DNA from: Platynereis dumerilii
Taxonomy: Eukaryota > Annelida > Polychaeta > Phyllodocida > Nereididae
Assembly: GCA_026936325.1 (NCBI GenBank)
Contig: JAPTHN010000114.1
Coordinates: forward strand, 186,001-250,000
Length of the DNA: 64,000 nt
Direction: 5' to 3'
Program-made: the position numbers and the translations under genes
Shown: positions 1-12,420 of the stretch, in pieces
Layout of the letters: every line of letters starts with the position of its first letter
How positions within the stretch are numbered: position 1 is the first letter of the stretch
The notes under the pieces: generated by a model
What the model saw: only the letters and a program-made list of their open reading frames with translations
What the model was told of the DNA's origin: nothing
The model's database searches: none

Positions 1-118
1 AATCTTAATTTTTACATGTTATTATACACCTATTTATTGTAATCAAGCGGTTAGAGCAATTGTGGAATTTTTGCTTTATAAAATAAATTTATTATTATTA
101 TTATTATAATTCCAGTGT
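1..118 (+). repeat. Possible 3' end of a dispersed retroelement with (TTA)n tail
   Basis: The stretch ends in a run of TTA triplets just after an AATAAA-like string, the way many non-LTR retroelements end. A similar phrase (a TTAGAGCAAT-type string followed by an A/T-rich end) recurs near 1621. No coding part is seen, so the family is unknown. Confidence 0.3.
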
Positions 119-407
119 ATGTACTTAATTTGCTAAATTATGCCATGTTGTGTCTCTTTTGTTCGAAGCTCTGGCTAGTATTTCAAAATTTTCTTGTGCG
201 GTGGTGGAGATTATGAGTTTCGTTTCGCACCAACATAATTATCATTACAGATGTAGTTGAACTCAATAAAAAAAAAAAAGTGTGTCTAGCCTAGAATGCG
301 AACTTGAATTTGGCACTGATTCCATGAGCTGAGAAAAACCACTGCATGAACTTAGAGCAATGCAAATAACTAACCTTGGTAGAATTAAGTCGTGAGTGGT
401 GCTGCAC

Positions 408-594
408 ACTCTAAAAAATTTCAGACAAAATTGGTTTTTTTCATTCAAAATGGTTTTTTTAAAAACCAAATTTCAATGCAAAACCAACATGGATTTTAAA
501 AAAAATCCATGTTGGTTTTTTGCATTGAAATTAGGTTTTTTAAAAAACCATTTTGAATCTAAAAAACCAATTTTGTCCCGACATTTTTTAGAGT
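408..594. mobile_element. Near-perfect hairpin MITE, CACT-ended (CACTA-like)
   Basis: The element is one long inverted repeat centred near 500. It starts ACTCTAAAAAAT and ends with the reverse complement ATTTTTTAGAGT. A C precedes the left end, giving the CACT start of CACTA/EnSpm elements. The flanking dinucleotide AC on both sides could be a 2-bp target duplication. There is no coding capacity. The CACTA assignment rests only on the end sequence. Confidence 0.65.
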
Positions 595-879
595 ACAATG
601 CATTTTCATGATGTCACGGCAATTTAGGTCATTGTTATGGTTGTGTCAAGAATGTAAACAAGTTTGTATTGACTGCTGTTGTCAAAAACTGTTGAAGATT
701 GGGCAAAAAACAGCACCAAAACATCACGAAATGTGAATAACAAATTACAAAACAGCTGATCTACTAGCAGGTTCGTGTGTTTCTACTGCAGGATTTCTGT
801 AGGCTGAGGAATCGGGGCAAGCTTTATATCGCATGTGGGATGAGACAAACTGTAACTGTAAAAATACTTCAAGATGTGA

Positions 880-2500
880 ATCCTGCCAATTGGCCCAGAA
901 CACAAAAACAGTTTTAAAAACCTTATTGACAACATGCAACAGGAAAAAATTTTAAAGATTCAACAGGAACAATCTTTTATTCACACACATGTACAGAAGC
1001 TATGCAAAATGTCTCTGTTAATGGATGTTTTGTTGGCAAAGGCTCGAGTGAACTAGCTAAGGTTGCTTGAAAGACATTTTGCTGTTGAAATGTAGCTGAA
1101 GTCATGGATACATAGAAATATACTGAAAGATGATTGACATTTTTGTTTACTTATTCCTATCGAAAACCGCTCTAATGTATCCTCCCGAGCTGAATGAAAG
1201 AGGGATAACAACAATGCAGATGCAGAAAAAAACAAGGAAATGGAGAAAGACAAAAACATGTTATTTTAAGATGGGCTGTTGAATATTCTAATAGCACAAA
1301 ATTGTGATTTCATCTAGACTACCTTGTCTCCGTGCGATACAAAAGATTCCTACAATGTATATATATGAAACAAAACCTACACGTAGTCATGATTTTCTTG
1401 AATTCACCATACCTGGACTTAGGACCGTTGTTGATGTTAAGATATTTAAATCTGGACTCAAAACCTTCCTTCTTGTGGAATATTTTAACAATTGATTACT
1501 CTACTTCTTCATCTATTTCTGCTCGTCATTTAGATAAAAGTTATGTTTGGACAGAGTTCATGTTCTTTGTTAATGTAATAATGTCATCATTAAATCAACG
1601 TAATTTTTCATTGTGAAGTGTTTAGAGCAATGGCAGAATTTTACACTATAGCTATAGATACATCATAAATTTATGTGAGTCTGTGATGTGTTCCACAAAA
1701 CCATCAAGATGAATGTTGGAAAAACTTCCTTAAGACAGAAGGAGGTCCCTGGAGGTGATCTCTCCAGTGGCATAGGAATTTACTTTCTTTTGTTAGCATT
1801 GAAGTTTAAATGGCAGGAAATTCATGATCAGGATTTATCCAAAGATTTTAATGTCACAAATAGGCAAAAGTGTCAACACCTATAATATTGACTGCTAGTG
1901 ACCAGTATTATTCATCTTGGTTCCCAATGGCTTCAGCGATTTATAAGAAACTAAATACTCTTAGTACCAAACTCCAATACTGTCATTGCATAATAAGACA
2001 TTTGATTTATCTACAGGCAATTAATCACTGAATGTTGCAGCGGGAAAGCAATTACAAATCCTTACAAATTGGTTGCTTCCTTAAGTTGGCTGCATATCTT
2101 GGATTTTAAGCCTTGACGTTGTAATTAAACATCCACGTATGTAATTTTCTACATTTCCGTGCAGCTTGTGATGAATTAGACAAATTTATGAAAAACTTAC
2201 AGTTGTCGAGCAACCATATTGTTATGGGAATTATTAAACAAAACTAGCATTGGCAATGCAATGGTACTGCATAAGATAAGGTGATCGATATCAGAGCTGC
2301 ACTGGGCTTTATAAGACTTAAGTGTGCTGCACTGGGAACCACTACTGCCTATAGATGCAAATGGCTATGTATACATTAAACATGTGATATAGGAAAGTAG
2401 ATTTTAAAAAGTTGTTGTCCGTCAATTAATGTTTTCTCACTCACCTGACAATTAACCCAAGGTTCAACTTCAAATTACATAAAATGATGCATAGATTTAT
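880..2500. repeat. Diverged repeat unit R, copy a
   Basis: This is the first of four related stretches (others near 3145-4740, 6630-8300 and 17050-17360). Shared landmarks in order are a block around ACATGTACAGAAGC (about 986), the phrase AGCTGAAGT (about 1093), a block near 1280-1380, and a block around CCATCAAGATGAATGT (about 1702). Short plus-strand frames over the first block read in part YSHTCTEAMQNV; a minus-strand frame near 1700 reads SNIHLDGFVEHIT. Neither is clearly maintained in all copies. The unit looks like an old local duplication, perhaps with relic exons. No function is assigned. Confidence 0.5.
1413..1680 (+). mobile_element. Possible LINE 3' fragment inserted in repeat unit R-a
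   Basis: This block interrupts the homology between repeat copies a and b. A short plus-strand frame contains FKSGLKTFL, resembling the conserved tail of CR1/L2/Jockey-type reverse transcriptase ORFs (F-K-x-x-L-K-T-x-L), followed by a 3' region like that at 1-118. Evidence is limited to that short motif and the copy comparison. Confidence 0.35.
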
Positions 2501-3144
2501 AAAAGAAGTAAAAAAAAAACTGTAGTATCAGCTGAGCTGTTAGCTGTGTATTTATGACTTGAATAGGGTTCATGGTATCTCTAGTGGATTCTCCAGGACA
2601 ACATTAGATGGCCTAACCTTTGAACTTGACTTTGGCTGCGCTGGTCTTGATACTTGTCAATAGCCACTCTTACCCCCCAAAGATCTCAACTAATCTTCTT
2701 ACAGTAGCATTATTCTTGATCAATAGGTCGTTCCTGTGTATTTACACACCTATGCTAAATTCTCTCATGCCATACCTGTCACAATATTACACACCATTTG
2801 TTTGAAGTCACATTCACTTTATTCTTCAGGTCAGTTTTTGGGATGAGTATAATTATTCACTGCGGACGGGGGAATATATGATTTGTCAACCATGCAAGGG
2901 CTTTAGCCCGAGGAGTGATAAAAATATTCCCAATCCTGTGGTTAATAACCGGCTTATACCATGAGACAAGCAGTCAAACAGTCAAACATGAGACGATAAG
3001 AGGACAACAAAGAATATGGGAATTATCGCCCTGGAATGCTGGAATGTCATTGGCTGACAGAGGTGCCAAATGGTATAATGAGTTTTGTGACACACCGCGT
3101 CAACACTTCTCATCATATAGACAGAGTAGAAATCAATCAAAGAA

Positions 3145-4740
3145 AGAGTTGGCTTGGTTCATAAAAACAGTTTTGAAAACATTTTATTATAAGCAGCAAG
3201 CACTAACACATATTTTTAAAGATTTAACAGGGACAATATTCTATTCACATGCATGTAATGAAGCTATTCAAAAAGTCTGTGCTGATGGATATTTGTTCAT
3301 AAAGGCTCGAATGAACTAGCTAAAGGTGCTTGAAAGACATTGTACTGAAGTCATTGATACATAGAAACATGCTGATACTAAAAGCGCTTTTGTTCGTAAA
3401 CATTCAAATTGAAAACTGAAAGGTAGAAGAACCAAACAAATATGAATGCAGGAACAAGGCCATGGAGAATTACAAAAAACATGTCATTTCTAGATAGCTG
3501 TTGAATATTGAAATGCAAGGAACACCACAAAATGGCGAATTCATCCAGAGTAAGTACTGTAAGTACTATTTCCATTTGATATTAGATCTCCCATGTCTAC
3601 ATGTGAGACAAAAAACTCCTGCAATGTATATCTGTGAAATAAAACTTAAGAAGTAGAAATCTTGGTTTTCTCGAATGCTCTACTTATACCAACGGTGATG
3701 TCTTCCACAAATCCATCAAGGTGAATGTCGGACAAACTTCCCCGAGACACCATGGGACTGTGCTTCCCTGAGGATTGAAGTTATGAGGTATTGTGACAAT
3801 TGTCAGTTTCAAAGATCAAAGGACAGGATATTCCATCACTAGGACTCATCCACAGACTTATCCCAGGATTTTATGTCACAAATTGACTTAAAAGTAGCCA
3901 CCATTATAAATCTTGGTTTTCCAAGGGTCAGCAGTATGATAAACCAAATACTCTCAGTAAGAAGCCCCAATAACTTTCAATGCAGTCTTATCAATAGAAT
4001 TTTATTTAAAGTCCAGGCAAATAACCACTGGATTCTGCAGTTGGAAAGTGATTGCAAATCACTACAAATTACAGTAGATGTAGCTGCTTTCTTGACATGA
4101 GCCAAACTGAATTACCCACAATATTGTACTTTTTGTTTTTACCTGAGGTAAGTAGGTTGTAACCTGGATATTAAGCCTTGATATTTTAATTACTTACATC
4201 CACAATTTAGGTGCTAATGGATTGTCAAAAATGCTATTACAGCTTAACATAAATCCATAATTACAGTGCCTTTTTGATAAACACTCTCATAGCACAAGGG
4301 AGATTTAGTTGCAATGATTATTTCTGTCAATAATAAAACACCAATCAATAATGTTTTTAAATCATGCCTAAACTGCAATTATAATCTATATATCAATTGT
4401 TTAAAACTTTCAATATGTGCTATTTTTTCAACAATTTTTTTTTTTGCAAATTCAGGCGTGACATGCACTGCAAGGCATGACATACATTTTTTTTGCTTTG
4501 TACTGAAATGCTATGAGTCACCTCCAGCTACTGATGTGAATGTAGTGGTCTCTGGAGACACATTGCACACTGCATGGTACTGCACAAATCACCTCAGAGA
4601 CTAAAAGCATTCTGTGGCTTGAGTTATGCACAAGGGAAAATGGCGCAATTTGCTGTGTTGGATTGTTTGCCAACCTTGTTTGTCGTCCTTCTGGTGAGTG
4701 TGTAGGTATGTTCGTTTGTGCTTTGCTAAAAATATCTGAA
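3145..4740. repeat. Diverged repeat unit R, copy b
   Basis: This is the second copy of unit R. It includes an open plus-strand stretch (2915-3319) ending in a frame related to copy a (YSHACNEAIQKV). On the minus strand near 3690-3770 lies the best preserved short frame, containing SDIHLDGFVEDITVG, preceded by an AG acceptor and followed by a GTATAAGT-like donor. The protein is not recognised, and copies a and c carry replacements at several of these residues. The right end carries the exon-like segment at 4640-4693. Confidence 0.5.
4640..4693 (+). CDS. Signal-peptide-like candidate first exon, copy 1 of 3
   Basis: An ATG opens 18 codons (MAQFAVLDCLPTLFVVLL) that end exactly at a GTGAGT splice donor. 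The hydrophobic run would suit a signal peptide. Similar 54-base segments with the same ATG, length and donor occur at 25638-25691 and 42482-42535, together with about 150 bases of related 5' sequence. No downstream exon could be traced. The segment may be a real first exon, a relic, or part of a duplicated noncoding block. Confidence 0.35.
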
Positions 4741-4785
4741 ATATGATAAACTGACTACACTACACATTAGTAACAACAACAACTA

Positions 4786-5873
4786 CACTTCAACCTCACC
4801 TTACGACCACCTCTCTAATACGGGCACCTCGTCATTACGACCACAAAGGCCTGGAACCGAATATTTTCCCTTCTTTTATGTTTATTGAAACCTCTCCAAT
4901 GCGGGCACCTCGCCAATGCGGTCAACTCGCCAATACGGCCACTTTTTATGGTACAAAAGGGTCAATCTGACCTCACCTATTACGGCCAGTGACTGATCAA
5001 GCAGTTAGCACTGTTGTATTAATCAGAAAGTGCGTATTAGCGTCTATTTAGCGACGCTCTGTCTGGCCATTTGTTGGCTTTACTTCAGTGAAACCAATAC
5101 TATGTAGGCTTTGAAGCTATTGTGGATTGAGATCACTGAAAAAACATAGGCCTAATTGCATGTCATTGAAGTGTAAGTTAACAACTTCAGTTTGTTTCTT
5201 AAGTGCCATTCATGGGCAAGCTCTGACTCTGAAGTTTTCTTAAACGCAATTAGGCCTATAGATAAGACACTAATTGAAATCTGCCTGTATTTCTTAATTT
5301 ACCATAGGGCCTATTCACTTTTAAGACAGCCTTTGCACACATCATCTTTTAATACCGATTTTGATACTGAAAGTTGTAAAACGATTTTATTTTATTCAAA
5401 ACGATGTTGATAGTGTCATAAGTCTTGGCAGGGTTGAAGCAAGAGGTGACTGGCACCAATTAAATGCTGTTAGGCCTTGAGAAAGCCGTCTGAGAATGCA
5501 TGATCAAAGACTACTAATGCCTGAATTACGGATTTTTGCAATAATATGTTTATATATTTCAGCACTCTCAACTTGTCCCTTTAAACTTTCAGAAAAATGA
5601 TAAATAAATGGACTCTTCTATTATATTATGAAATTACAGATTAACAATTAAATTGCACTTCAACCCTTTGTATCAGTAAGCACATGGCAGTGCATTCTCA
5701 CAAGTAAACCAGCACCCCCTAGTGGCACTGGAGTGGCCTCCTAGTGGCTTAACCTAGTGGCGGCCCCTAGTGGTCAGTTTGGGAAAATTGACAACCTCTT
5801 TATTACGGCCACCTCGCTAATGCGACCACTTCGGCTTGGAACCACTGGTGGTCGCAATAGAGAGGTTGAAGTG
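4786..5873. mobile_element. TA-flanked pogo/Tigger-like nonautonomous element
   Basis: The ends are inverted repeats beginning CACTTCAACCTC and ending GAGGTTGAAGTG, each flanked by the dinucleotide TA. Both subterminal regions repeat phrases such as TACGACCACCTC and ACGGCCACCTCG in inverted orientation, as in pogo/Tigger members of Tc1/mariner. Length is 1088 bases with no recognisable transposase. The interior holds a short array of CCTAGTGG motifs. Confidence 0.7.
5718..5773 (+). promoter_or_regulatory. Four CCTAGTGG motifs in 56 bases (CTCF-like)
   Basis: CCTAGTGG occurs at 5718, 5740, 5753 and 5766. The first sits in AGCACCCCCTAGTGGCAC, close to the CTCF core on its reverse strand (GCCCCCTGGTGG). 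The array lies inside the TA-flanked element. Binding is inferred from motif similarity only. Confidence 0.35.
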
Positions 5874-6039
5874 TATTTGTCTGGAATAATAAATAGCCTT
5901 AAAGAAATGCAGATCTATGCCTGTCCCTTTCATTAGTTTCACAGTCACTAATTATTAACCCTTTACTTCAAATGACGTAAATTATGCATAGGTTTATTGT
6001 GGAAATAAAAAAATAGGTATGGTAAGAGCATCATTCTGA

Positions 6040-6170
6040 GCACAGATCTGGGTGCTCACAAGGGTTTATTGATGAGATTGGAGAGACCCGAGAGAGAGAG
6101 CAGGGGTACTCAACAGTCAAGTCACACATTTACCCTATGTTGGAGATCTTTTACTTGCCCCGCACAGACA
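6040..6170 (-). repeat. SINE-like dispersed repeat, minus-strand copy
   Basis: Read on the minus strand, the block contains GGGCAAGTAAAAGATC, then GTAAATGTGTGAC, a CTCTC run, and TCTCATCAAT, in the same order as the plus-strand copy at about 24690-24880. It interrupts unit-R-related sequence, so it looks like an insertion. No A/B box pair is evident in this copy. Confidence 0.45.
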
Positions 6171-6629
6171 CTGATACAATGATGATACATTGACTGTGTG
6201 TGTGCATACAATAACTGTACCGTGTTACTGACAGTACAAAATCTCAATCTCTCAAGGACTCTCTCGGACAAGACTAGATTGACCTTTGAACTTGACTTTG
6301 GCTGCAATGATCCTGATGCTTATCAGGAGGGGTACTTTCCATTGAGAATATCTCAACTCATCTTCTCAGAGTGGCATTAATCTTGATCAAATCATCTTTC
6401 CAGTTGATTCATTCAACTGCACTAAATGGTGTTATGCAGTAGTTGTTGTATATTCTATTATACAAGAACGGGCACAATTGCCGCGAAGCTCACAAACGAA
6501 AGTCTTTTATTGCAGGATTTAAATAAGTGCATCGGTAGCATCTATGGGTAAATGTACTTATTTTTGGGCACATATCATTTTATTGACAAGGCAGAGATCA
6601 ACCAGAGAGAATTCCCCAGGAAAGAATAT

Positions 6630-8300
6630 TAACCTGTCAGTGGGCCAAGTAAGTCAAGGCAAAAACACTTCTGATAATTTGATGGACAGCATGCAATAGG
6701 AGATAGTTATTATTATTTATACACATGCATGTACAGAAGCTATTCAAAAAGTCTCTGCTAATGGAAGGTTTGTTGACAAAGGCTCCAGTGAACAACCCGA
6801 GACTGCTTGAAAAACATTGTGCTGTTGAACTGTAGCTGAAGTAATTGATATATGAAAATATGCTGAAGATAATAATTATTGAAGACATTTTGTTCCCCAT
6901 TGGCACATCGACGTCACAGCAACGTTGCAACGACGTCACACTTTTCGTCAAATGACGTAGAATTGTATGGTTGAAATTATGTTGTCACAATGTTGTGAAG
7001 CAACGTCAAAGATATGACGTTAGCATGCAACGCTGTGGTAATGTTGTAAAAAAACCCCGACGTCGTGTTCACGTTGGGGCGACATAATCTCTACCATACA
7101 TATCTACGTGACCAACAGACCAGCCCTCCACCAATTAGCAACGTCGGGGTTTAGGTCGTGTGCCCACTGGGTTTGCACATACAATCTGAGCACTTCTAAA
7201 GCATCTCCTTGAGCTGACAGCTCGCTGAAAGATAGAAGAACCAAACAAATGTCAATGCAGTTAAAGGCAAACTATTTCAAGAATGAAGAAGGATGAAAAA
7301 TATGTTGTTCTCGTACAAGCTGCTGAATATTGAAATGTAGGAGAAAACTGACCTTATTTGATCCTGAGTAGATCTTTCTTTTGGCCACAAGATAAAAAAG
7401 ACTCAGCTTTGGTCTTCTTGAATGCACTGCATAAGCCTACTGTGATGTATTGCACAAATCCATCAAGATGAATGTCTAGGAACAATTCATGGCTGGCGTA
7501 TCCGTAGGATACAACTGACATTTTGCCCATGTTGTCACCAGACAACGGGGGCTCAAAAATATTTACAAAAGAGAATAGAGGTTTTTGCAGATTGGCAGTC
7601 CACTGGCAAAATTAATTATTTTAGTTTGTTTATTGTCACCTATGCTTCCTATATGGTCATTGATTAGTACTGAATCAAATGGTTAATCATAACCGGCAAA
7701 AATAAAAACATTTTTAAGCCAGTGACATAACAAATTGGAAATTCATTTTGAAAGTGCTTGCACCACCAATCTGAAAACAGCCATAAGAACAAAAACATAT
7801 CGACAGTTTTCCAACAAAACGCAAATCACACATCAAAGCCATAATGATTTAAATTTGTGATAATATTAATAAATTTATTCTTTTGTAGCGCATTACATAT
7901 AGGCTTCTCAATGCACTTTGACAATATGAAATAATTTGACAATTTAAATCAAAGGGTTGATTTGATGCACCAAATTTTTAAAAGCTTGAAATTGTCACTA
8001 TTGCAAGCGACTAATAGTAATGGTATTGTGATCACTGCCCCCATCAGATGCCTTTTCTTGTTCAACCTGATCTTTTTGTTTTTCTACAGATCTAGTGACC
8101 TTGTTTTAAAGACTCCTATCTTCTATCTACTATCCTCTGCATGTTCTGTCAGAGCCTCAATCGATGAGGCAAATATTGTTAAAAGCTTGCAGTCGCATAA
8201 TGTTATGGAAATCATTGCACAACAATCATATTAATATTACATATGAGCAATGCAATGATATTACACTAATTGATATGATAATCGTGTTGTACTGGTGCTT
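6630..8300. repeat. Diverged repeat unit R, copy c
   Basis: This is the third copy of unit R, matching copies a and b in the block near 6720-6810 and again from about 7180 to 7500, with a MITE inserted between. A minus-strand frame (7354-7545) holds LDIHLDGFVQYITVG, the counterpart of SDIHLDGFVEDITVG in copy b. The plus strand over 7960-8550 has open frames with no recognisable domain. Nothing here can be called a gene with confidence. Confidence 0.45.
6896..7171. mobile_element. ACGTTG/AACGTC-rich MITE with CCCA...TGGG ends
   Basis: The insertion interrupts repeat unit R-c at a point continuous in copies b and d. It begins CCCATTGGCACA and ends TGTGCCCACTGGG, which are near-inverted copies. 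The interior is dense in GACGTC, AACGTC and ACGTTG. Flanks share TTTG, a possible target duplication. The superfamily is not determined and there is no coding sequence. Confidence 0.6.
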
Positions 8301-9295
8301 CATCAACATGCAATGTACAATGTACAAGGAACAAATATTGCCTCTTCATGCTGCGCCAAACCTATTCTCTTTTCGAATCATAGTAGAAGCAAACCAGTGT
8401 TCGATCTGTGACGAGAATAATGTGATTTTCCTGACGGCTTACAATATCTGCCAAGATTCAAAAATTGTATCTTGGAAGCTGTTTTTCCTTGTGTCTACAA
8501 TGTCAGTTATTGGGAATAAATCCAGACTTTGTCATGACGAGGACTGAGATGAGCCCAAGTGAGTCTTAACCAGATTGGATTTTGCAACCTTTGACCTGCA
8601 GCTGACAGCAATTGTAGAGGGACTTGACGACAGATGTAATGGACAGTGCCCCATCAACCCAGCAAATGCCATTCTATCGGGTGTTTGGGTTGCTTATGGA
8701 AAATTTTTCACTTATACATCAGGATTCAGAAAGCACTGAACCAGGGTAAAATATTGAAATTCAAAGTTTGGCACCTCCAGCGAAAAATTCAATATTTTTG
8801 CAGAAATAGAGTAATTTCAGGCTATCAAGGAGTGACTAAGGAAGAGAACTAGGCCTTCACAGTGGACTTCGCCAGCATACCAACTATGGTAAAATGTTCT
8901 TTTTCCCCAGAGTATTCCTTATTCATGACCAATAGACTATAGTATGCGTAAAATAATTTAGGACTGTTTGTTTGTGTGCTAAATGTTTATTTAAGCCACA
9001 GATGTGTACACCGTACAGTCGATAATCAGTATTAGTACAATGAAGGAGTTGACACTGATATGAAAAAGAAATATGTTTTTTGGTTGAATAGTCCGTGGGC
9101 CCTCCTCCTGCAGAGAGCTCAGAAGTCAGATCTTGTTGTCACCCCATGAGGGATTGCTCAGTTTCCAGTTAAACTTTTTAATAATGCACTGAAATGTTAT
9201 ATTCTCACTAGATTAACTTCCCACCAGTGTTCACTGTGTTGCCTCGCCTGTTCAAACCTCTGCACTACTTGATTAATGTGGAACTAGAAAGAGTG

Positions 9296-9391
9296 ATTGG
9301 TCTTGCAGACGACATGTGATGCAAGCTCGATGCTGATTGGTTTAGACAGGTCTTGACCAATCAGAGCTCACGTTACATATATCATTGCGCA
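9296..9391 (+). promoter_or_regulatory. CCAAT-box promoter of the 9.4-11.3 kb gene
   Basis: Three NF-Y-type boxes lie within 66 bases: ATTGG at 9296 and 9336, and CCAAT at 9357. An ATG-headed exon with a consensus GTAAGT donor follows. The arrangement is typical of an animal promoter. The exact start site is not determined. Confidence 0.5.
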
Positions 9392-11275
9392 ATGGAAAGA
9401 ATGAGTCCATTGATCATGTTGATTGCACAAGTTTGCAACGTTTTGGCTGTGTTTGGGTAAGTTTACTTATAAATATCTTTGTCTTTCAATAAAAAATATA
9501 TTATAGACTACATTCCATTGTGTGGATAAACAGCTAACACCCCCCCCCCCCCACCAGGGAGGTTGCCTCATGTCACTTCTGAAACTTTGTTGGTGTTTGT
9601 CATGTTTGTTTGTGGAATTGTGCCATATCTAATATAGCCTGAAAAACACAAAGCCTCTGACACCATGACTTAGGGTGTGACCATTAAATATCCAGAAGCA
9701 GGGGCGTAGAAATGACCCAAGGGGGGGGCCATAACATGGGGTCAATACGGGACGTTTAGCGGCTTTTCGGAATTTCCTATCTTTCCCATGTTAATTAAAT
9801 AAGCCACAGGACCAGAAGGGGGTTGAGATTTTTTTTTTTAAATAAATAGTTCCTTGCCCAGTTTTGCCCAGGTGAAATAGATAAATTCTTTTAGGTCAGT
9901 CTCAGGGGTGCCGGAAGGAATCACAGGTGGCACTGGCAGGCGTGGTCAGACAAAAAATGGCAAATCATATTCGTGCCAATTTGGCGTGACAATATTTCAA
10001 TAGAGAGTTTTCCTCAGAAATTATTTATTTCAGGGTAAAGGCAGGAGTAATTGTTTATTTCACCGTGAAGTCCTCTAATCTTCATTCCCAAATCAAGCTA
10101 GCTACACCTAGTTAAGAATTAGAAACCCCTTCGGGAATTATTTATTTCAAGACTACCCCGAAAGAATTTAACCAAAACTGAGCAAGAAACCCTTAATAAA
10201 AAAACTTCAACCCCTCACCCTTTGATATTAAATGGTACCCCCTAATGAATATTCGGGGACTTCTTGTGCTTGAAACAAATAATTATTGCCTCCACTACTG
10301 TGAAATTAATATTTTCCCACAAGGAAAGCTCCAAGCCTCCCCTGGATATTGAACAGTCACCCCGTACCTGTCTTTAAATATTCAGACAGCAGTTAGTAAT
10401 GGTTAGGCGTATTTACTGCATTACATCGCCGTAGGCCTACATCTTTAGATATGTAAATTTGATGTAATTTTAAACCTAAAATAAAATGCAACCTTCTCTT
10501 TTAGTAACCATTCTACATTCCGTTGCAGGTATGAGTGACAGAGCATATATCTGTCATGATACTGACACTGCCGAGGAAAATTTCATTTTCCGAAGTCAAA
10601 CAGTCTTCCGCTGAATTATGGGAACATTCAACATTGATGGTCTTGAAAGGCAGTGGGCACAAAACCTGTTGCTAAATTATCATGGTGATTCCTGTTCTGC
10701 TAATGAAGCTGGTTATCTACGAAAATGCTACCAAAAGTAAGTAAGGTACTTTTTCATTATACAAAATCCTTCGCTAATAAGACGCTATAAAAATGATGAC
10801 ATTTTGGCGATGCAATGAGAGATCACAACAGTGTTCTTTACATGTTATATAACTATGGGCTGCCCTTAACCCGTTAAAGACCCACACTACCTGCATGGAT
10901 ATAGTTAGATAAAAATGAATGTTGACCGTAAAGAAAAGTATATAAATGATATTATGATCTTTGTGCAATTTTTTTGTGAACTCTGAAATGTACAACATTG
11001 GAATATTTCAGATATATATTTGATTAAAGAAAAAATGGACAAATTTTTTATTTCAACAACCCTTTGTTTGTTTACACAGGTTTACCAACAACGGAGATGG
11101 GACCAGGTTGTTCTTAGAAAAGAACGCGGTGTATTGTGACCTGATGATCAAACCCCAGAACTTGTCTGCAATCATCAACATGACACCTCTCCAGTCAAAC
11201 ATGCAGTCACTTCGATTCACCAGTCAATCATTATCAGGTCAAAGAAGATCGAGCCATGTCGCAAACAGTATTTAG
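9392..11275 (+). CDS. Unrecognised small spliced gene (probable secreted or membrane product)
   Basis: Exon 1 (from 9392 to a GTAAGT donor after 9456) encodes MERMSPLIMLIAQVCNVLAVF, resembling a signal peptide. Exon 2 ends at 10736 with an AA|GTAAGTAAG donor. Exon 3 starts at 11080 after TTTACACAG, and the join keeps one frame (KCYQ-KFTNNGDG). The frame from ATG 10618 gives about 104 residues ending at TAG 11273-11275, with NLS and NMT glycosylation sequons and four cysteines. Exon 1 joins in frame only if exon 2 begins at 10542. That frame then meets a TGA two codons before ATG 10618. Either the ATG at 10618 is the true start, or the TGA is a nonsense change, or it is read through. No domain is recognised. 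The strength lies in the exon 2-3 junction and the upstream promoter. Confidence 0.5.
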
Positions 11276-11568
11276 CCGACAAACGAATATAAAAAGGACA
11301 TCAAGAGAAATATATAACCTCTTCATCAGCGGCAGAGCATCTTTGCATAATTTCTCGAATCATGGACATTCTGAATCAGAGCCATCAGAGTGTTCCTTTT
11401 CATTAATTCGGTGTGGCATCGAGAGTTTATCCTCACTATTTGTGCACTGACAACCTAAGTGCGCAAGATTCCAGCATTTCAACATGATCACATTTGAAGC
11501 AAAAGTGGTTTCTTGCATTTACAATTCAAAAATTTCGTGAGATAGTCTGGTGCAAAGGAGAGCTGACG

Positions 11569-12420
11569 CCAGGGCTTCAGAGTCGGGTATAACTATTATG
11601 TGAATCGACTCCCGACTCCTTTGGCTTTCTGGAAACGACTGTGACTCTGACTCTTTAGGTCTCCTGAATCGGGACTCCGACTCCCAATTCAATCTAAAGG
11701 CATTTATGTACACAAATATTACATGGTTAAAGGGGAGGGAGAAGTAATTCTACTAAGTAGCTATGGGATATTGTGCATGAATACTTGTATAGGATGTTTT
11801 GTGTGAAATTTGGAATATATTTCGCATTGTTGTATACTATGTATAGGCCTATCTGTGTTTTTGTACATTATTTGAATAATTTTTGGAAGTCAGGACTCAG
11901 GAGTCACCTAATTAATTTTTGACTCCGGACTCCCATTCTCACAGCATGATCCGCAGGACTTTTTATGCCAGCGGAGCAGCTTAAGATGACTTCTAGGGAA
12001 AATTGACATGAAACCGTGAGGCAAAACGATTATATAATCAATTAAAAAGGGATTAGGGGCATAGAACAGCGGGGCAAGAATATAAATCAGTGTTGAAAGA
12101 AGAAAACCACCGGGGAGGCTTTAAAAACCACCGGCGAGGCTCCAGATGTTCCACAGGAGCAGCACAAATGTTTCGCAGGAGCAGAAGATGGCCAAAAATT
12201 GAGAGAAACTCTGGCTCTTCCTCGGCGGCTTAAAAAAAGTTTCAACAAGCTGAATCTTTTTTGACTGCCACGGCAGGGTGTCACCAATTATCAAAATGTC
12301 CAAATTCCCAGGAAATCCTAGCCCTCCAATGCAAAAAGTCCTCCGTAACCTGCCGTGAGACTTATAACTCCGACGACTCTGAAAATTAAACTTCGACTGA
12401 GTCATCTGACTCCACCCAAA
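11569..12420. mobile_element. Fragmentary hAT-like repeat rich in GACTCC
   Basis: The region starts near CAGGGCTTCAGAGTCGGG and repeats GACTCC/GGAGTC phrases at 11607, 11637, 11887 and 12360-12410, the pattern of hAT-derived elements with CAGGG ends. No matching right terminus or target duplication was found, so boundaries are approximate. Confidence 0.35.
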
